A stretch of 64,000 bases of DNA from Paramacrobiotus metropolitanus (taxonomy: Eukaryota; Tardigrada; Eutardigrada; Parachela; Macrobiotidae), in the NCBI RefSeq assembly GCF_019649055.1, contig NW_026570235.1:992001-1056000 (forward strand). Direction: 5' to 3'. Shown here piece after piece: positions 38,401 to 52,124 of this stretch (positions are counted from its first letter, which is position 1; each line of letters starts with the position of its first letter). Under the pieces are notes generated by a model. The model saw only the letters and a program-made list of their open reading frames with translations, ran no database searches and was not told the DNA's origin. Both the position numbers and the translations under genes were made by a program.

Positions 38401-40444
38401 TTATTTTGCAATGATAAGACATATAAGTCACATAGACAGTTGTATAAATACCTGTTTTGTATGTGTTTCATGACAACTTGTGATCGCAGCTGGCAATCCA
38501 TTTCCCGCTTTTCCGGGTGGTCAAAATCGACCAGTAATCGAAATGGTGCAGCAAAATGGTCAGCTCATTCAGACATTCTCCGGTTTTCCTTCCGCCCAAT
38601 TGTTCCAACCAGCGCAGCCTGCTCAGAATTACACAGTTTTGCAACAAAATCCGCCAGTGCCACCGCCGATGCCCGCACCAGCTCCATCCAGTAATCCACC
38701 AGGGATCCCTAGTGACACTCAACAAACATTTTGTGGAGTGAGGGATAATTTGTTCACACAGGGACGGTCACCGCGAGTATTGGGAGGACGACCGTCTGAA
38801 TTTGGTGCTTGGCCGTGGATGGTAATTAACCACAAAACGTTGTAAATTTTGCATTCGTATGTGTATTATTCATAAATTTAATCGAAGATTAAAATTTGCA
38901 AGAATGTTTGTGTGACTTATGGATTGTGTTAACATGCATCTGTATTAACTCGAACTAACTTACTTTATTTTAACTCGAACGTGGTTTTATTATTTTTATT
39001 TATTTGTTATTTGTTTGTTTAAAAAATTATTTGATTTCGATTTTCATTGGCAGGCAGTGATTTCCAGTTCGAAACGTCTGCGGTGCGGTGCAACAATTCT
39101 CAATGAACAGTTCCTCGTGACCGCAGCCCACTGTGTTTACAAGAATTTTCAATATGGCTATTATCAGGATCTCAGCGTGCAGATCGGCATCTTCAGTATG
39201 GATGATTATCAGCCGCCGCAATTCCAACCGGAAACCGTCCGAATCCTGCGCGTTTTCATTCATCCACTATTCAATACGTCGCAGTCCTCCTTTGATGTCG
39301 CACTCATTCAGCTGACACAACCCATTGTGTTCAAGCCACATATTAAACCAATCTGTTTACCCAGTTTTGAGCACGTGGGCGAAATGGGAACAGTGCTGGG
39401 GTGGGGAAAAAGAAAAGAAAGTAAGCAGTACTTTCTTTTACAACATTTTGCACATGAGGAGTGTTTCGCAAAATATATTAAGTGGCAAAAAGTTTTATCG
39501 AGTGCATATAATTATTATTTCATCCTTTTGACCTTTACGTCGATTCAGCATAGTGTAGCGTAACGGGCGCCGATGTACTGCACCTGTATAGAATAGATAA
39601 ACAATCTGGGAAGAGTAACTGTTCTGTAAATGTCTTAGATAGGCCGTAAGCGTAGTTTTTTCTGACGATCTTGTTTGGCTCAGCTGATGACCGCTCCAAT
39701 TTACCGACGGTACTTCAGGAAGTCGACATGCCGATACTTTACCCATGGCAATGCATTCTCGAACTGCGAAGCAATAAGATCTTCGACGATGTTGGACCGC
39801 AATTCGTTTGTGCCGGTGGCAAAGCCAACCAAGATGCTTGTCGAGTGAGATCACGATTTTGCCATAAATCATTTTCTTATCTGGCAGCTCCGACAATTCA
39901 GGGCAAGCAGTAGTATAACACTTGTAGACTCGATTAAAAGGTGATACGTATTATGTCTTACCAACGGGTACTTTTCCGATGTCAACTTTCGATAAAAAGT
40001 GAGAACAACCACAAGTATTTCATTCGGAACGCGTGTATCATAAATTGTTTTGTATGTTGATCAAGTTACAAAATTTTTTTTGTACGTAGAGTACCTTTTA
40101 TTTGTGGCAGGCCTTTAATTGCTTAACAAATGCAATTGTATGGGCTACATGTACAGTGCACACATTTTTTTCATCCGTTACGTACGTTTTCGTGTTTATT
40201 TTATTAGGGTGATTCGGGTGGACCACTGCTCGCGCTGACTAAAGGTCAGTTTTGGGAGATTGTTGGAATTGTCAGCAAAGGTTACGGATGCGGAAAAGAA
40301 AATGTACCGGGAATCTACACCAATATCTGGTTCTTAAAGGACTGGATTGAGACAACTGTTGCGTCCAACTGGAATACTTTCAATATATTTAATCCGTTTT
40401 TTCTAAGAGATCGTAGCGATGTTTTCAACAATTATTTTAGATAA
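35447..40444 (+). CDS. Clip-domain trypsin-like serine protease with Pro/Gln-rich linker, complete
   Basis: Seven exons join in phase: 35447-35636, 36812-37290, 37737-38187, 38490-38821, 39054-39420, 39684-39844 and 40208-40444 (2217 nt, 738 aa). It is a secreted zymogen of the kind that acts in extracellular cascades (melanisation, clotting, patterning). A signal peptide ends around VDAQ. A six-Cys clip-like domain spans about residues 80-125 (CPANSEC ... VCC). A ~330-residue linker follows, rich in Pro, Gln and Asn (exons 3-4). Cys455 probably ties the linker to the protease. Activation would cut Arg469 before VLGG. The triad is His510 (TAAHC), Asp565 (DVALI) and Ser663 (GDSGGP); Asp657 in DACRGDS predicts trypsin-like cleavage after Arg/Lys. 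About 25 residues extend past the final helix, including NPFFLRDRS. The linker is unusually long for this family. Confidence 0.95.
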
Positions 40445-43171
40445 CATCAGACGAATGCGTGTAAAAGATGGAAATGGTCTTTCTCACTAAGGTGCACGGA
40501 ATTTAAGTCGGCGTGCTTCAGATGTAAAAGGTCAAGGATTTGGCACTCCTTGATAAGCTGACTAACCGTGAAAGTGGTTCGACCCTTTTTGTTGATCTGT
40601 GATTGTTATTCTGTTTTTTTAGTTAGTAGTCGCACCAGATTCATCCCCGTTGATCGAAAAGTAGTTTATATTTTGGGTTGTGAGCTGTGGGAGTTTTTCG
40701 TCTTGTCATAAGTTGTCGCAGTGTGTCAAAGCCAGTTATCACTCATTTGTATGTGAAGCATCTATAATTAAAACACAATTGCAAAAACCGCCATGAACAC
40801 TTGCCTCTGTAATTGCAAATTTTTAGAATTTCGCACAGATGTGTCTGGAAAATTATTTGCTTCATACCATTTATAAAATACCGTTAGTTTTTCTGTGCTC
40901 TTCACAGCCGAATAGTACGTAACTGGTATTGATATATGTAAAATCGTAACCGAATATTATAGCCTACAATATTCCATATTAACCGTAAAATACGGCAGAT
41001 TTACATGCAGTCTCTCGCTTTCCCTTGGAATTCCTTCATGAAATTTGTTGAGAAACATACAGCAGATTTTGCTGCAAAATGGCGTTATGGACAACTTCCA
41101 CAGCTACAAGGGTCACTTAGGATTGAAATCGTGCCCGCCCTGTCTGGCAGTGGCTGCGGGATGCCAGTCGGTATGCCATGTGGTGAGCCGAACGCACTGG
41201 AAAATGTGTAAGGCACCCTTGGTGCACCATTTGGATGTTGCTCGTAGGAACTGTTTATGAGGAACTACGTGCAATGCAGAATGGATTTTTTACCCTTAAA
41301 AATTTAAAAATAATAGGTTTTTTATCTTATTTTTCTGTTCCCGTTGTATCGGTGCAGCTCTTGTTGGACACGTTTTAATCAATAACACGTTGATTCTAAT
41401 TCCTAGCTCGTTTACCCAGTAGGCCAGTACCACTGTACCAGTAGTGTTCAGAATAAGCGTTTAACATCTTCTGTTTATGATTGCTGGCGCTTTCCCAAAG
41501 GAAGTCTGAATTAGAAACGTAAAACGATTCTCGTTTTTGCTGTTAATCTGATTTTGATTGATGATCGTAAAATCATGCGGAATTAGTTGAAATAACTTTG
41601 TTGGTGCGTTTTGGTGGAGCCCTGTCCAAAATGTGGAGAAATCATGCATTAATTACCAGGTAGACAAATATGAGGCTGTTTTGCCGCTTCGCTGTTATTT
41701 TATCGCAAATTTGTTTCCAATTTATTACCTTGTTGTCTTTGTTTACTATTGGTATCATGGCTGATTCATGGACGAAACTCACAGTTAACATTGGATGACG
41801 CATCACGACACAGACAAATAATCATCTGAAAGATCTTTTTGCCACTCGTGGCATCCTTCTGGAAAAAATTCGAAGATATACCTTTGTTGGTTTGGAATTG
41901 AAACCTCCTGACTCCAGTTTCTTTCATCTTTCCATTTTAATTTCCATAACTGCTGGGACTTGCGAGGAACGTCAAAAGTTTACCGTAGAATGGTAAGAAA
42001 GTTATTTAATTATTTAATTGCATGTTTGTAATTTTGTTAGACTTCAACGAAGCTTGCTTTTTTCCAGTTGGAGAAAAAAAAAAACTTTTCTTTCTCAAGC
42101 ATTCAGCACGCGAACACGTCGCCTGACGCGCCTAGTAATGTTTTGTTAAGAAATTCTGTTAAAATTGATTAAATCAAGTAGGGTTATCATTTTAATTAGA
42201 CGGAGGAGGTGGCATTAATTATTATTTTTCGGTTATTTCGGAATGTAAGCAGTTTTCCCGTGCGCACATCGGTACAGAATCACAGCTGCAGTAATGTTTA
42301 CGTAACCGTCGTAAATCAGTGTTCTGCGCGGCTAATGGCTGTTTGTTGTGGAAATTCTAGTAAGCATCGGTTTGCAAGTATAATCTGCTGATTCTTGATC
42401 TAAATTTGTCTTATAGCCATAGGCGGTGCAGTGGTTAGATGACCAAGTTCAGCTTCCTGACGGCATCAGTTTTCAGCTGCATCCCCCACGCAGATGATTG
42501 TGTACACAGGGCTGAAAACATGCAAGGATAGAATACATCAGTGATACGGTACACCGTCTGATGTACCGCATGATCGCTGGCTGCGATAAACGATATGTCG
42601 TAAATGTGGATAAAACTGTTTTAAACTTGGAGGAATATGTCGGCGCGACCGCGGCATGATGCCGTTCGTCTGTTGACAGATATGATTATCTGGCTTTCTT
42701 TAAAACTTCCAGATTGCATCAACAAATACAGTTTAGTCGCTTTGATTTAGCTCATGGTCAGCTAGAATAGGTCAGGAATTTCACTCCAAATTTGCTTGTC
42801 CTCTGGATAAATTTTTCGTGAAATTTATTGTGAATTTTCATACTAAAACTACTGAAGCAATTTCTTGAGATATTTTATCTACAAATGGAGTGGATACAGG
42901 ATAATTTATACACTGCACTCTGATTTTCCGTTTATATCTGGAACTGCTCGCATGCTGGAGATGAGCACTGTCTTCTGGAGTTCCTATAAGCGAACATGAT
43001 ACGATAAAAAAAGATTTCGCATTTCCAGAATTTGAATTTTGGTAACAGTTTTTTTGTTGTTTCAGCGTGGAATTGACTTATAAGAAGCGCCACATTTATG
43101 TCGCTGTTATTTATCAGGATGTGAGGATCGTTGTGATACTTTAGTGGGACCATTTTTGAGTGCCGCAGAAA
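40445..43171. other. 2.7-kb intergenic region before EHBP1
   Basis: It holds the 3' untranslated region of the clip protease and the promoter/leader of EHBP1. Overlapping short frames at 41005-41260 have no recognisable content. From about 41300 on, the + strand is visibly rich in T and G, as are the introns of the following gene. Confidence 0.5.
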
Positions 43172-46100
43172 ATGAGCGTCTGGAAGCGTTTCCAGCGTGT
43201 TGGTAAACACGCCGGGAAATTTCAGTTTGTTGTATCGTTCCACGAGCTAACACTGGAGTGCACTAAAGGCACATGGTTCGTATCGATTGTACTTTTATCC
43301 ATGTGTGGTGTCGGATTTGATGTGTTTGTCTTTTGAAGGAAACCAAACAAGCTAGGAATTATGATTTGTCGACGGAATCGCCGGTATTGTACTCAGGTAT
43401 TTTATGAAGCATGAATTTTCGCTTTTTACTTTGCGCTTTTAGCAATTTAAAGTAAATGTTTTTATAAAAATAAAACTAATGTATATACCAGCCAGTTTTT
43501 CACAAGATATTGCGAAACATCAGTGATCAGGCATACGAGACGCGATCATATATATGCATGCGCGCTCCAGTGTTCGTCAGAAATGATTGATTTACAGTAT
43601 CTGTTCATAATGGACGTGCAATCTGGGAAAATTGTCCGTTGACCTTGGAATACAGTCGGAAAGTAACGCCGCCGAAAGAGTTAATGTGAACGATGCTCTT
43701 TTGCGGTTTGAGCTTAGTGTTTATTGGAGTCGTAAATTGTTTTTTGTAGTCAGGTAACATTTTTACTTGAACTCGAACCATCAGTCGGTGAACTACTTAC
43801 TCCATCTGATTAGCAACCGCTTTTGTTACTACTACTATTTCTACCTTACGGGGTTTGTAAACGAAATGAAGTTGTCTAAGTGAATTTGAAATTGAGATAT
43901 CGAATATCGGTCTAATGATAAGCAGCTTCTCGTGATAAGAAAAATTGCCGATCGCAGTCTCTGTATTATATTGACAATTTTTGTGCACCGAGAACAGTGC
44001 TGGAATATTTCTACTGATAAGTTGCAGAAATTAACCGTCGAGGATGGAAACTGTTACAGTTGTTGCTGTTAGATTATTTGAGAGATTCTTGGTGATGTGG
44101 TTATTAGGCACTGCTATACAGTTTTTCTAAATGAAAAAGTTGAAATTTGTCTATTGATCGCGATTGGTTTCCATAAAATTTTACAGGCTCACGATTGGGA
44201 ACCCACTATTAGTAACCTGTTTCGGGGGATTGTCGTGTGGACTACACCAGAACGGCTGGAGTTCACGTCGACTTTGTATAAAGATAACCGAGCCACGGAA
44301 TTTGAAAACAAGGACTGGCAAATCGTCCTTGAAGAGGTGCTTTCAGCAGGGATCGTTAAACTTGACTCTGCGAATCCTGCAGGCGCTCGAAGATTATTAA
44401 CTTTATTATAAAATCCGTATGATGCTCTTGTAAATTGGTTTATGTGTTACGATCTTGCGTAATGGTAGTGTGCCGAAATAGATGATCGTTTTTGTTTACG
44501 ATGTATATTTGCCTTGATAGATTGAGTCTCTCGGCAAGAGACGACCCTTGGCGTGCGCCAATGTAAATATGAAGTTATATGCCTCACTGGAGCCTTCGCA
44601 AACCCATGCCGTCATCAAACTGAAACCCACAAATAAAAAGGTTTTGGAAGCCACTATCAATGTGACATTCCTGTCGACTCTTTTACGGGAAGGAAAAGCT
44701 ACGTAAGTGAACTGTTAGTTTTTCGTTAATTTAATCGACAAATGACAAATCACGTAACTTGTGTTTAGCGACGAGGATATGCAAAGTTTGGCTAGTCTAA
44801 TGAGTCTGCAGCAGCCATACGCTGATATTGGCAATATGGCGGATTTCGATGATGAATCCCCGGTGGGGACGCTGAGTCGACGGCAGACATCACAGAAGAT
44901 TTCGGAGTTGGCTTCGAGCTTTGGCATCTTTAATGAGAATCTCAGCGACAAAGCAGCTTCTAATGGATCTCACAGACAGTGTAGGTTTTGGATTGAGGCA
45001 TCGTCCGATAATTGCTTGTTACAACCTGCAGATGGATGCCTTGGTGTTTGCAGCGATTTCCAGTTCCGTTCACTCATCGCACTCACTGGATACGATGACA
45101 AGTGGGGATACAACCAAAACGCCCAATCGACCAGATTCCCTGCAGCTGATGGATGCCGCAAAAGCGTCGCCTTCGCCTTTCCACCGTCATCTCAACGGGA
45201 GCACGAGGGATAATAGAACAAATTGGTAAAGTGTGTAATTTTTTCTGTTGAAATGTATATATTCCTGAAACAATTTCGTTAAGTACGATAAGCGAAGCTA
45301 GTGTCTGGAAAAGTGCTTGATTTTTTAAAATGCCAATTTAGCAAGTGTTGACATTATAGGGCCACAGACACGATATTTGAACAAACTCCCGATGCCCAAC
45401 CGGAAATGAACGCAATAGGCGATGGCGATACTGTATGTTTGTAATTGTTTTAGAACTTTAATAGCATCGTTCCGTGTAATCAGTTTGCACTTTAGAATGT
45501 CGTTATTGTGGCGCTGTGTTGGATATTTTTTTTATATTTTTCTGCCTCAGTACTACTACGAATAACACATTGCAGATCAGCAATCGAATTGGGTCTGGTC
45601 AAGCGGAAGATTTGCTGGCATGGTGTAAGGACGTCACGAAAGGTGCCCGTGGTGTTCGCATTACGAATTTAACTAGTTCATGGAGGAATGGTTTGGCCTT
45701 TTGTGCCATCATCCATCATTTCCATCCTGATTTAATGTGAGTACGACAAATACGACCCGATTTTTTAGCCCCATGCCGTTGTACGGGAATCTTCATATTT
45801 TATTATTTCAGTTGAAATCGGCAGTAATTGTGAACGTTTAACACTTACTTGTAATAATTTTTCCAGAAATTACTCAGCGCTTTCCCCGCACGACATAAGA
45901 GGCAATTGTAAATTGGCATTTGACGTGGCGGCCAGTTTGGGAATTCCCAAATTGATTGATCCCCAGGATATGCTGCAGCGCCAGACTCCTGATCGTTTAG
46001 CTGTGATGACCTACCTGTACCAGATGCGTGCACATTTCACTGGACAACACCTGCAGATTGATCGAATAGCGCGTGATGCCAAGGAAATAACGTATACGCC

Positions 46101-49100
46101 GGTAGCAGAAACTCCAGGTGAAGGGCCCTTGAAAAAGGGCACCAACTGGAAACACCGGTTGTTTTCCTTCGAGAAGTCTTCCCCGCCCGGAGTTTTGAAG
46201 GAATCATCCCCAGTGAACGGCGAATCGCCGCCGCATAAAGAGCGAAAAATCCTCTCCCCGAAAGAAAAAAAGAATTTCGATTTTGGCGGATCGCCGGTGA
46301 AATCGTTAGTGCGCCAACTGAAGAAGGACAGCTCACCCAAGAAAATGGATGCCAACCACAGCAATGTGCCAACCAGTCCGAGTGTAATGACCAGGCAGCA
46401 GTTGGTCGATCCATTTTCATCGGATGACGAAGATGAACCTAAAAAGCCAAATGGCTCCATACCGAAAGCAGTCAAAGAAAACTCGCTAGAGCATGTTGCT
46501 GTGACAGCAACAGCAACGCCAAAATCGCCGCCGACAAGTCCGCGGGCGGTTTCTTCTCCTGGTAGAAAGGTAGCTGTAATGTTTTTACGCCTGATCACAA
46601 TCTTTACTATTTTTGACAGCTGACTGTGGTTTTGTTTCATTGAGGCCGTGAATCGGGAAGAAGATTTGAGGTTACGGGCTCGTGAACTCATCGAGCAGGC
46701 CAGATCTCATCCATCATCGCCTACTAGCGATCTTAGTCCGGTAATTCCATTGCTTAATGTTTTTTTAAAGTTCGAGTCGAGCTGCAAGTTAAAATAGCGA
46801 GAGTTGATATTTGCTCGATGAGTAAACAGCAAATTATGAGATTTTCGTACATTTTTATATTATGATATAGCCGAAGAAATCATTGTGAAATTTGGTAGCG
46901 ATTTTAGCTGGACGAATTCAAGTAGTTTTAAGATAATTTCTTAGGGACTTTTTGCACTTGCTTTTGGGATATCTCAGTTAACATTTAGTGCTATTTATAG
47001 TATCACTTCTGCTGGCTTGGTCTTGGTAGTTAAATTCGGCATTACGGTTTCAAAAGAGATTATTTTAGGAGGAAGTGGAAAGGCAGAAAGAACTGAGAGA
47101 GCGTGCTAAACGTTTGATGGACACAGCCAAGAAATCCAGTCCTACATCGCCCGTGTCCATTCCAATTTCGCCTGCACTGCGAGTTTCTAAAGCCAAATCT
47201 GCTGCGGGTACACCGTTATTATCCCGTTCATTTTCTGTTCTGATTATTATTTTTAAATGCTTGCTTCTCTGGTTCTTGCATGTTTCTTGTCTTCCTTCAC
47301 GATTTTAGTTGATTGACCATTTGATTACGGCATTTTACTATCGTTTGCATTTCTTGCATTCTCATCACTAACTCGCACTTTTATGTTGCATGGATAAATC
47401 CCAGTGTCCATCCAGTTTTACCAGTTCAAGAAATTAGGTGAGCCTTATTGCAGTTGCAAGCTTTGTTGGTTTGTTTGCTTATTTTAATTGCACCGCGGCT
47501 GTGAAGCTATTGGATTACAGAGGTTTGCTCATAGTGATGATAAATTTGTTTCCTTTTTTTCAGTTGATTCTCCGGTTGCCGTTGGAGAATCTTCTAGCGC
47601 CGCCACCAAATCTGGTCAAGATGCAGTTTCTGTGATTCGAAATGTTCCAGAATTTGAGCCGAAGGTGGGTGGTAAAATTTGGCATGAGTTTGTATGCAGA
47701 TGTGATTAAATGCCGGAAAACAATGAATCTGTTTTGCTTCGACGATCGGCGTAATCGCCCGGGTGTACTGATACTGATTGTTTCGTCGGTCGACGATGAA
47801 TGGTGAAATGGTGAGTATTTTTTAATTTTGTTTTACTTTTTATTTATTTTTAGGCCAGGAATGGCGGTGAATCGAAAGAAGGGGTTTTACGGGATGCAGT
47901 TCCGAAAGCTGCCAAACATGCTGCTGTGATATCCAGTCGTAACGCATCCGAATTTTCGCCTTTATTAAAAGATAGTAAAGGTATCTTCATTTCTGAATCT
48001 GTGGCCCGTTCTCGTTTCTGAAACACGTTTTATTTGCATGCAGAACTCCTAGCAGATTAATAGTGTTTTGGGTATACGGGGTTGTAGCAACCGTTTTTTT
48101 TTCAGATGTATCCAAAAACCTCATGACCATGAAAGAGAATGGGCAGAATTCCGAACCACCTACGGTAAATTCTTGCTTTCATTGTAATCTCTGTTCGATA
48201 GATATAAGGCGACAGATGAGACTGCTTCCGCTCTCTTCAGGACCACCGAAGTTTGGCGGAAGAGATTGCTTTGCTGGAAGCTGAACAGCGACAGATAGAT
48301 TCCCGTGCGGCAGAAGTGGAGGCGCGACTGCGAAACGCTATGGAACCAGGTTAAATTGACCGAATTTCCTGTCTGTGCTCTGCGTGCGTCATAGTGAAAA
48401 TGACCAATTTGTTTTGCAGGCGCCAATGAGGCCGAAGAGCCGATTCTCCAGGAATGGTTCATACTGGTTAATAAGCGCAATGCGATTATCCGCGAACTTG
48501 ACAAGCTGAACAATATGTAAGAGTTGATTAAGTAGTGCTAATCAGCTACGTCCACCTTCGCAATGGTGTATATTAACTGATTGGGGATTTCTGGAAAGTC
48601 CATCTTTCCATGACGATGGCTGAATGAGTATGAGAGAGTGAGCTTTTAATCCTAAAAACAAGGATTGCCTCCTTGACAGGGTTAGGAGGATGGCTGATTG
48701 ATAGGTGCCGGTCACGTGTTAATATTCGTTGCACCGTGTGTTGTGTGTATATTTTTCGGATTTGCTGGCGGAAGCCGCAAGTGAAAATATTAAGGAATCT
48801 ATATGATGATTACTATACAGATTAGAAAGGGCTACCTGGCGACAGGATGGGTACTGCTAGTATGTGTGACAGAGATGACAGATTGGGATAATATTCAGTT
48901 CGGAGGGATTAAAGAGTTTCTGTTTTGATCGCTGGAATTGCTCGTTGTGAATTTTAAAATGCGTGTGCAGCCTTCAGGGTAAACCTATTAGCGAATTAAG
49001 AGTAACTAAATGTGACTTCGGGAGTTGTGATTGTGCCTGGTAGAGATGACTTGCATTTGGAGGAAAAAACGAAGTCCACTATAATATTTCGTTGGGGGGT

Positions 49101-51981
49101 TGCAGATTGTTACAAAAATGATATGTATTTCTTTTCGGTTTACTTTTTGTTTAGTTTTTTTAGAGAAATTATTTGCCGCAGTGAGCCAAGGTTTTCGCAA
49201 CAGGAGTTATTTTGTCTTCGTAAAAAATCACCACTTTGGCCGGAGGGACTGCTTTGTGGTTGTTCCGCATTGCTTTCTCGGTTTCTTCAGGTAAAATTAG
49301 GGGTTGTGGCTTGTAAATCGTAACATTAAGTATTTTGTGCACAGATTTTGAAGACGCACTTCGGAATTTTTCAGCTTCAGCCACCGGTTTAATAGCCTTA
49401 ATTCATGGTTGATTGGATATGTGGTGAGAGAGTAAAATATGTGCCTTTTAAAAAGCCTGGTTGTGGTGGCCATCTCTGTACACAGGGGAAAGCAGCGGGC
49501 AAAGCCTGTTAACTGCATAAATAAGCGTCGGTGCGATGCGCATTTTCAAGTGATTCGAACGCGGCAAGATGCGCTCTCGTCTCAACTGAAGCCCTTTATT
49601 GTGCACACACCTCAATAAGGAAATAGGTATCTGCTGTGGCGGCAGTATTTTATAATTGTTTATTGTTATGACTGTCATGGTGCTTGAGGAGAGTGGGCTA
49701 TTGACAGTTTGATTATTGTGTCGCTGCGCCACAGAGACAAAGAATGTCCCGCACTCTATTCAAGCGTTATTAGGCGCTGATGAGGAAGGCGGGCACAGAG
49801 GAGCCGCAACCGCAATGAAAAGTGCTTGTATCTTTCGGGGACAAACGAGGGAAAATGTGTATTGTCTGTCTGAGGTCTTCAGATAATTGATTCCAATAGA
49901 AATGGGAGATAAATCCCTGTTCCCTGTTTTGTATTTTTCATCTTCATTGCTATTGTACACCCGCCTGTCCCATTCTGCATGGAGTGAGAGCAGCGCGGGA
50001 GCAGGCTAATATGTGGTACAGATGGAAAAATCTGTCAGTGCGTTTTCCAGGTGAATGAGCCATGGTTGATTATCTTGTATGGTTGGGTACCAAGTGGGAT
50101 TTTGATTAATTGCCTTCCTCTTTCGCTCTTCACTTGTAGTGCGTGGGGGGAGGAAAAGAGGAGTAAATTGGCCCCGGTCGGGAAATTAATTGGGCGTTGA
50201 TGCATGTCGTCTGGTTGCGGTGTGTGTGTTGGTTAATTATCGAGGCCGGTTGTCAAGTTTAGTAAATCGTTACTCTCTCTCGTATAGCAATTTTCTTGCT
50301 GATGATGGGGGAAAAGCAGTGGGGGTGTTATGAAGGTTTAAGCCGCTTATATGGCGAATAAAAGTTGAAAACGGTATCGTTTTCTCCATGCGTCCGGCGC
50401 GGTGCAGACATGCCGGATACTGATCGGACGCCATGCTCCCCAGTTGTTCTTTGTCGGGAGCGGAACGTAAAAGTAGAGTGGAAACAGTGGACATAAAGCC
50501 CCTGGCTGTGGAGTTAAGATGTGGTTATAATGCCTGCCGTTCGCTAACAATGGGCGAGAAAGAAGCAAATGGCTCTGCGATGTCAGTGACGGCACTGATT
50601 TTTGCGTATAGGCTTTTCCGTATGTGCGCATATCCCGATAGCCATCACCGTGGCTAATTCTCTTTGAACGTTATTAAAACGCCAAGGAGAGTGCACTTGG
50701 CGACACACCTTTGGATTTAGTATAGTTGGTTATTGGAGGGAAGAGACAAATCTCTCACGATGCGACGTGATGAAGACATGGGATTGTCACCCCGCGAAAG
50801 CGGCATCAGCTGCAGCGGAGATTGTAGCTGCGTGCGCTGCACGAAAAAGCGCCGATGATTAGGATAAGCTTGGGGGATTAAAATTTCTTCTTGATTTGAC
50901 AGAGCCGCGTTTGTGTTAGAGTAGCATTTTGACTGGTGCAGTGTGTTGCACCAGGGAGACTAATTACAGAATCAGACAGTTGGATGAGGACAATTGCGCT
51001 GAGCGTTTTGAACAGGTTTTACTGATGAAAGATGTTTTGGATTAGGAAGTGCTGTGATTTGAAAGAAAATTTTCGCAGCAAAATATCCTTGTAGATAGTT
51101 ATCACGACATAATAACTATTCATTGGGCAGATATTGGCGATTTTTCACTAAGTATTTTCAGAAATCGAAAACAGGTTGGATTGCCATGAGTTCGCCTCAC
51201 GAAGAGAAACATGAAATAAGTTAGTATCTACAGATAATCGAATATCCCGAAAATAAAAAAATTGTACAGATAACGCGCGGTAGCAGTTCCGCGCGTCTGG
51301 CGTAGGTGGATGACATGTAATTCGGAACTGACATTTGTATGCTTCCAGCTTATGGAAACAGTGGGGTTAGGTGTTTATTTGGTAAAGTGATTAATTAGTT
51401 GCCTACTCGACTCGAGGCCCCGGTTACACTACTTCATTAGATTATCCGTTTGTTGTCTGGTGAAAAGGATAGAAAATCCGGTCTTTAAGCGTTAATAAAG
51501 TTAGCCCAGTGTCCTCACATGCATTGTACTGTATTACAAGGTGATGTAACTGACCTTGCTCGTTCATTGACGACAACATGCCGACCAGATGTGGACGTAA
51601 CTGGCGGGGGATGATCCCCTTTTATTAATTAACTTGGTATTTGTGTATTTCTCACCGAATTACATGATTTCAGGGAAAAGGAATCGGACTTGGAAGCCCG
51701 ACATGAGAAACTTAACCAAGAGCTGCGATCGCTGTTGGCGCTCGAAGGTGAATAAAATTGGCCTTGGATTTTCTACCAAATGATAAACATTTATCTTATT
51801 ATATTTTATAAACTTAGAATTCCTCATTAGTGTTTAGTAGGCTGTCTAAATTTAGTTCGTCTTTCATAACCCATCGTATTTTCGTAAAAATGTGTGATTA
51901 TTTGTAGATTGGCAAAAAACCGATGCTAACCGCCGCAGAGAACAGATGTTGATGGTAGAGATAATTGGAGAATTGTCATAA
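43172..51981 (+). CDS. Ehbp1: EH domain-binding protein 1 (C2, CH and bMERB domains), complete
   Basis: Eighteen exons join in phase: 43172-43275, 43339-43396, 44187-44336, 44521-44702, 44769-44980, 45054-45225, 45360-45432, 45576-45736, 45867-46569, 46645-46740, 47069-47207, 47564-47664, 47854-47980, 48106-48164, 48241-48349, 48420-48516, 51674-51747 and 51908-51981 (2691 nt, 896 aa). The family links Rab8/Rab10 membranes to actin in endocytic recycling. Residues 1-~160 form the N-terminal C2 domain (start [19 protein letters not shown]), followed by the conserved [12 protein letters not shown] calponin-homology domain covers ~318-425 ([14 protein letters not shown] ... [10 protein letters not shown]). 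Two RERA-type helices ([22 protein letters not shown]) precede a bMERB Rab-binding coiled coil, ~780-896. Unlike vertebrate EHBP1 it shows no NPF motif (only DPF in exon 9) and no C-terminal CaaX box; it ends GELS soon after DWQKT. Exon 11's donor (47208) is the least certain; reading on to ~47238 is possible but breaks phase. Confidence 0.95.
48517..51673 (+). other. Large EHBP1 intron (3.2 kb)
   Basis: By far the longest intron of the gene, splitting the coding sequence within the bMERB domain (codon for Met848). Short frames on both strands inside it are unrecognised. The sense strand is enriched in G and T. It may contain enhancers or a small non-coding gene, but nothing specific is visible. 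Confidence 0.85.
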
Positions 51982-52118
51982 AACAGCAAAGGGATGACAA
52001 CGTTGGATTGCAGACGTTGGATGCCAGTATTTGGTGAAAAGAGAATTTTGTGTTGCGTTTTGGGAAGATAATTCTCTTTCTTTGTTTTTTCGTTCTGTTT
52101 CTGCAGAGTTTGTTTAGA

Positions 52119-52124
52119 AATAAA
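52119..52124 (+). terminator. Candidate polyadenylation signal of EHBP1
   Basis: AATAAA lies 138 nt after the EHBP1 stop codon, a normal distance for a short 3' untranslated region. It is the first canonical hexamer I see downstream of the stop. Confidence 0.5.

Noticed and set aside
41005-41260. Overlapping 68- and 71-codon frames before EHBP1
   Set aside because: Neither resembles EHBP1 or any family I know, and neither has a phase-matched partner.
42415-42480. GGCGGTGCAGTGGTTAGATGACC resembling a tRNA 5' part
   Set aside because: The expected anticodon arm and TPsiC arm do not follow at the right spacing.
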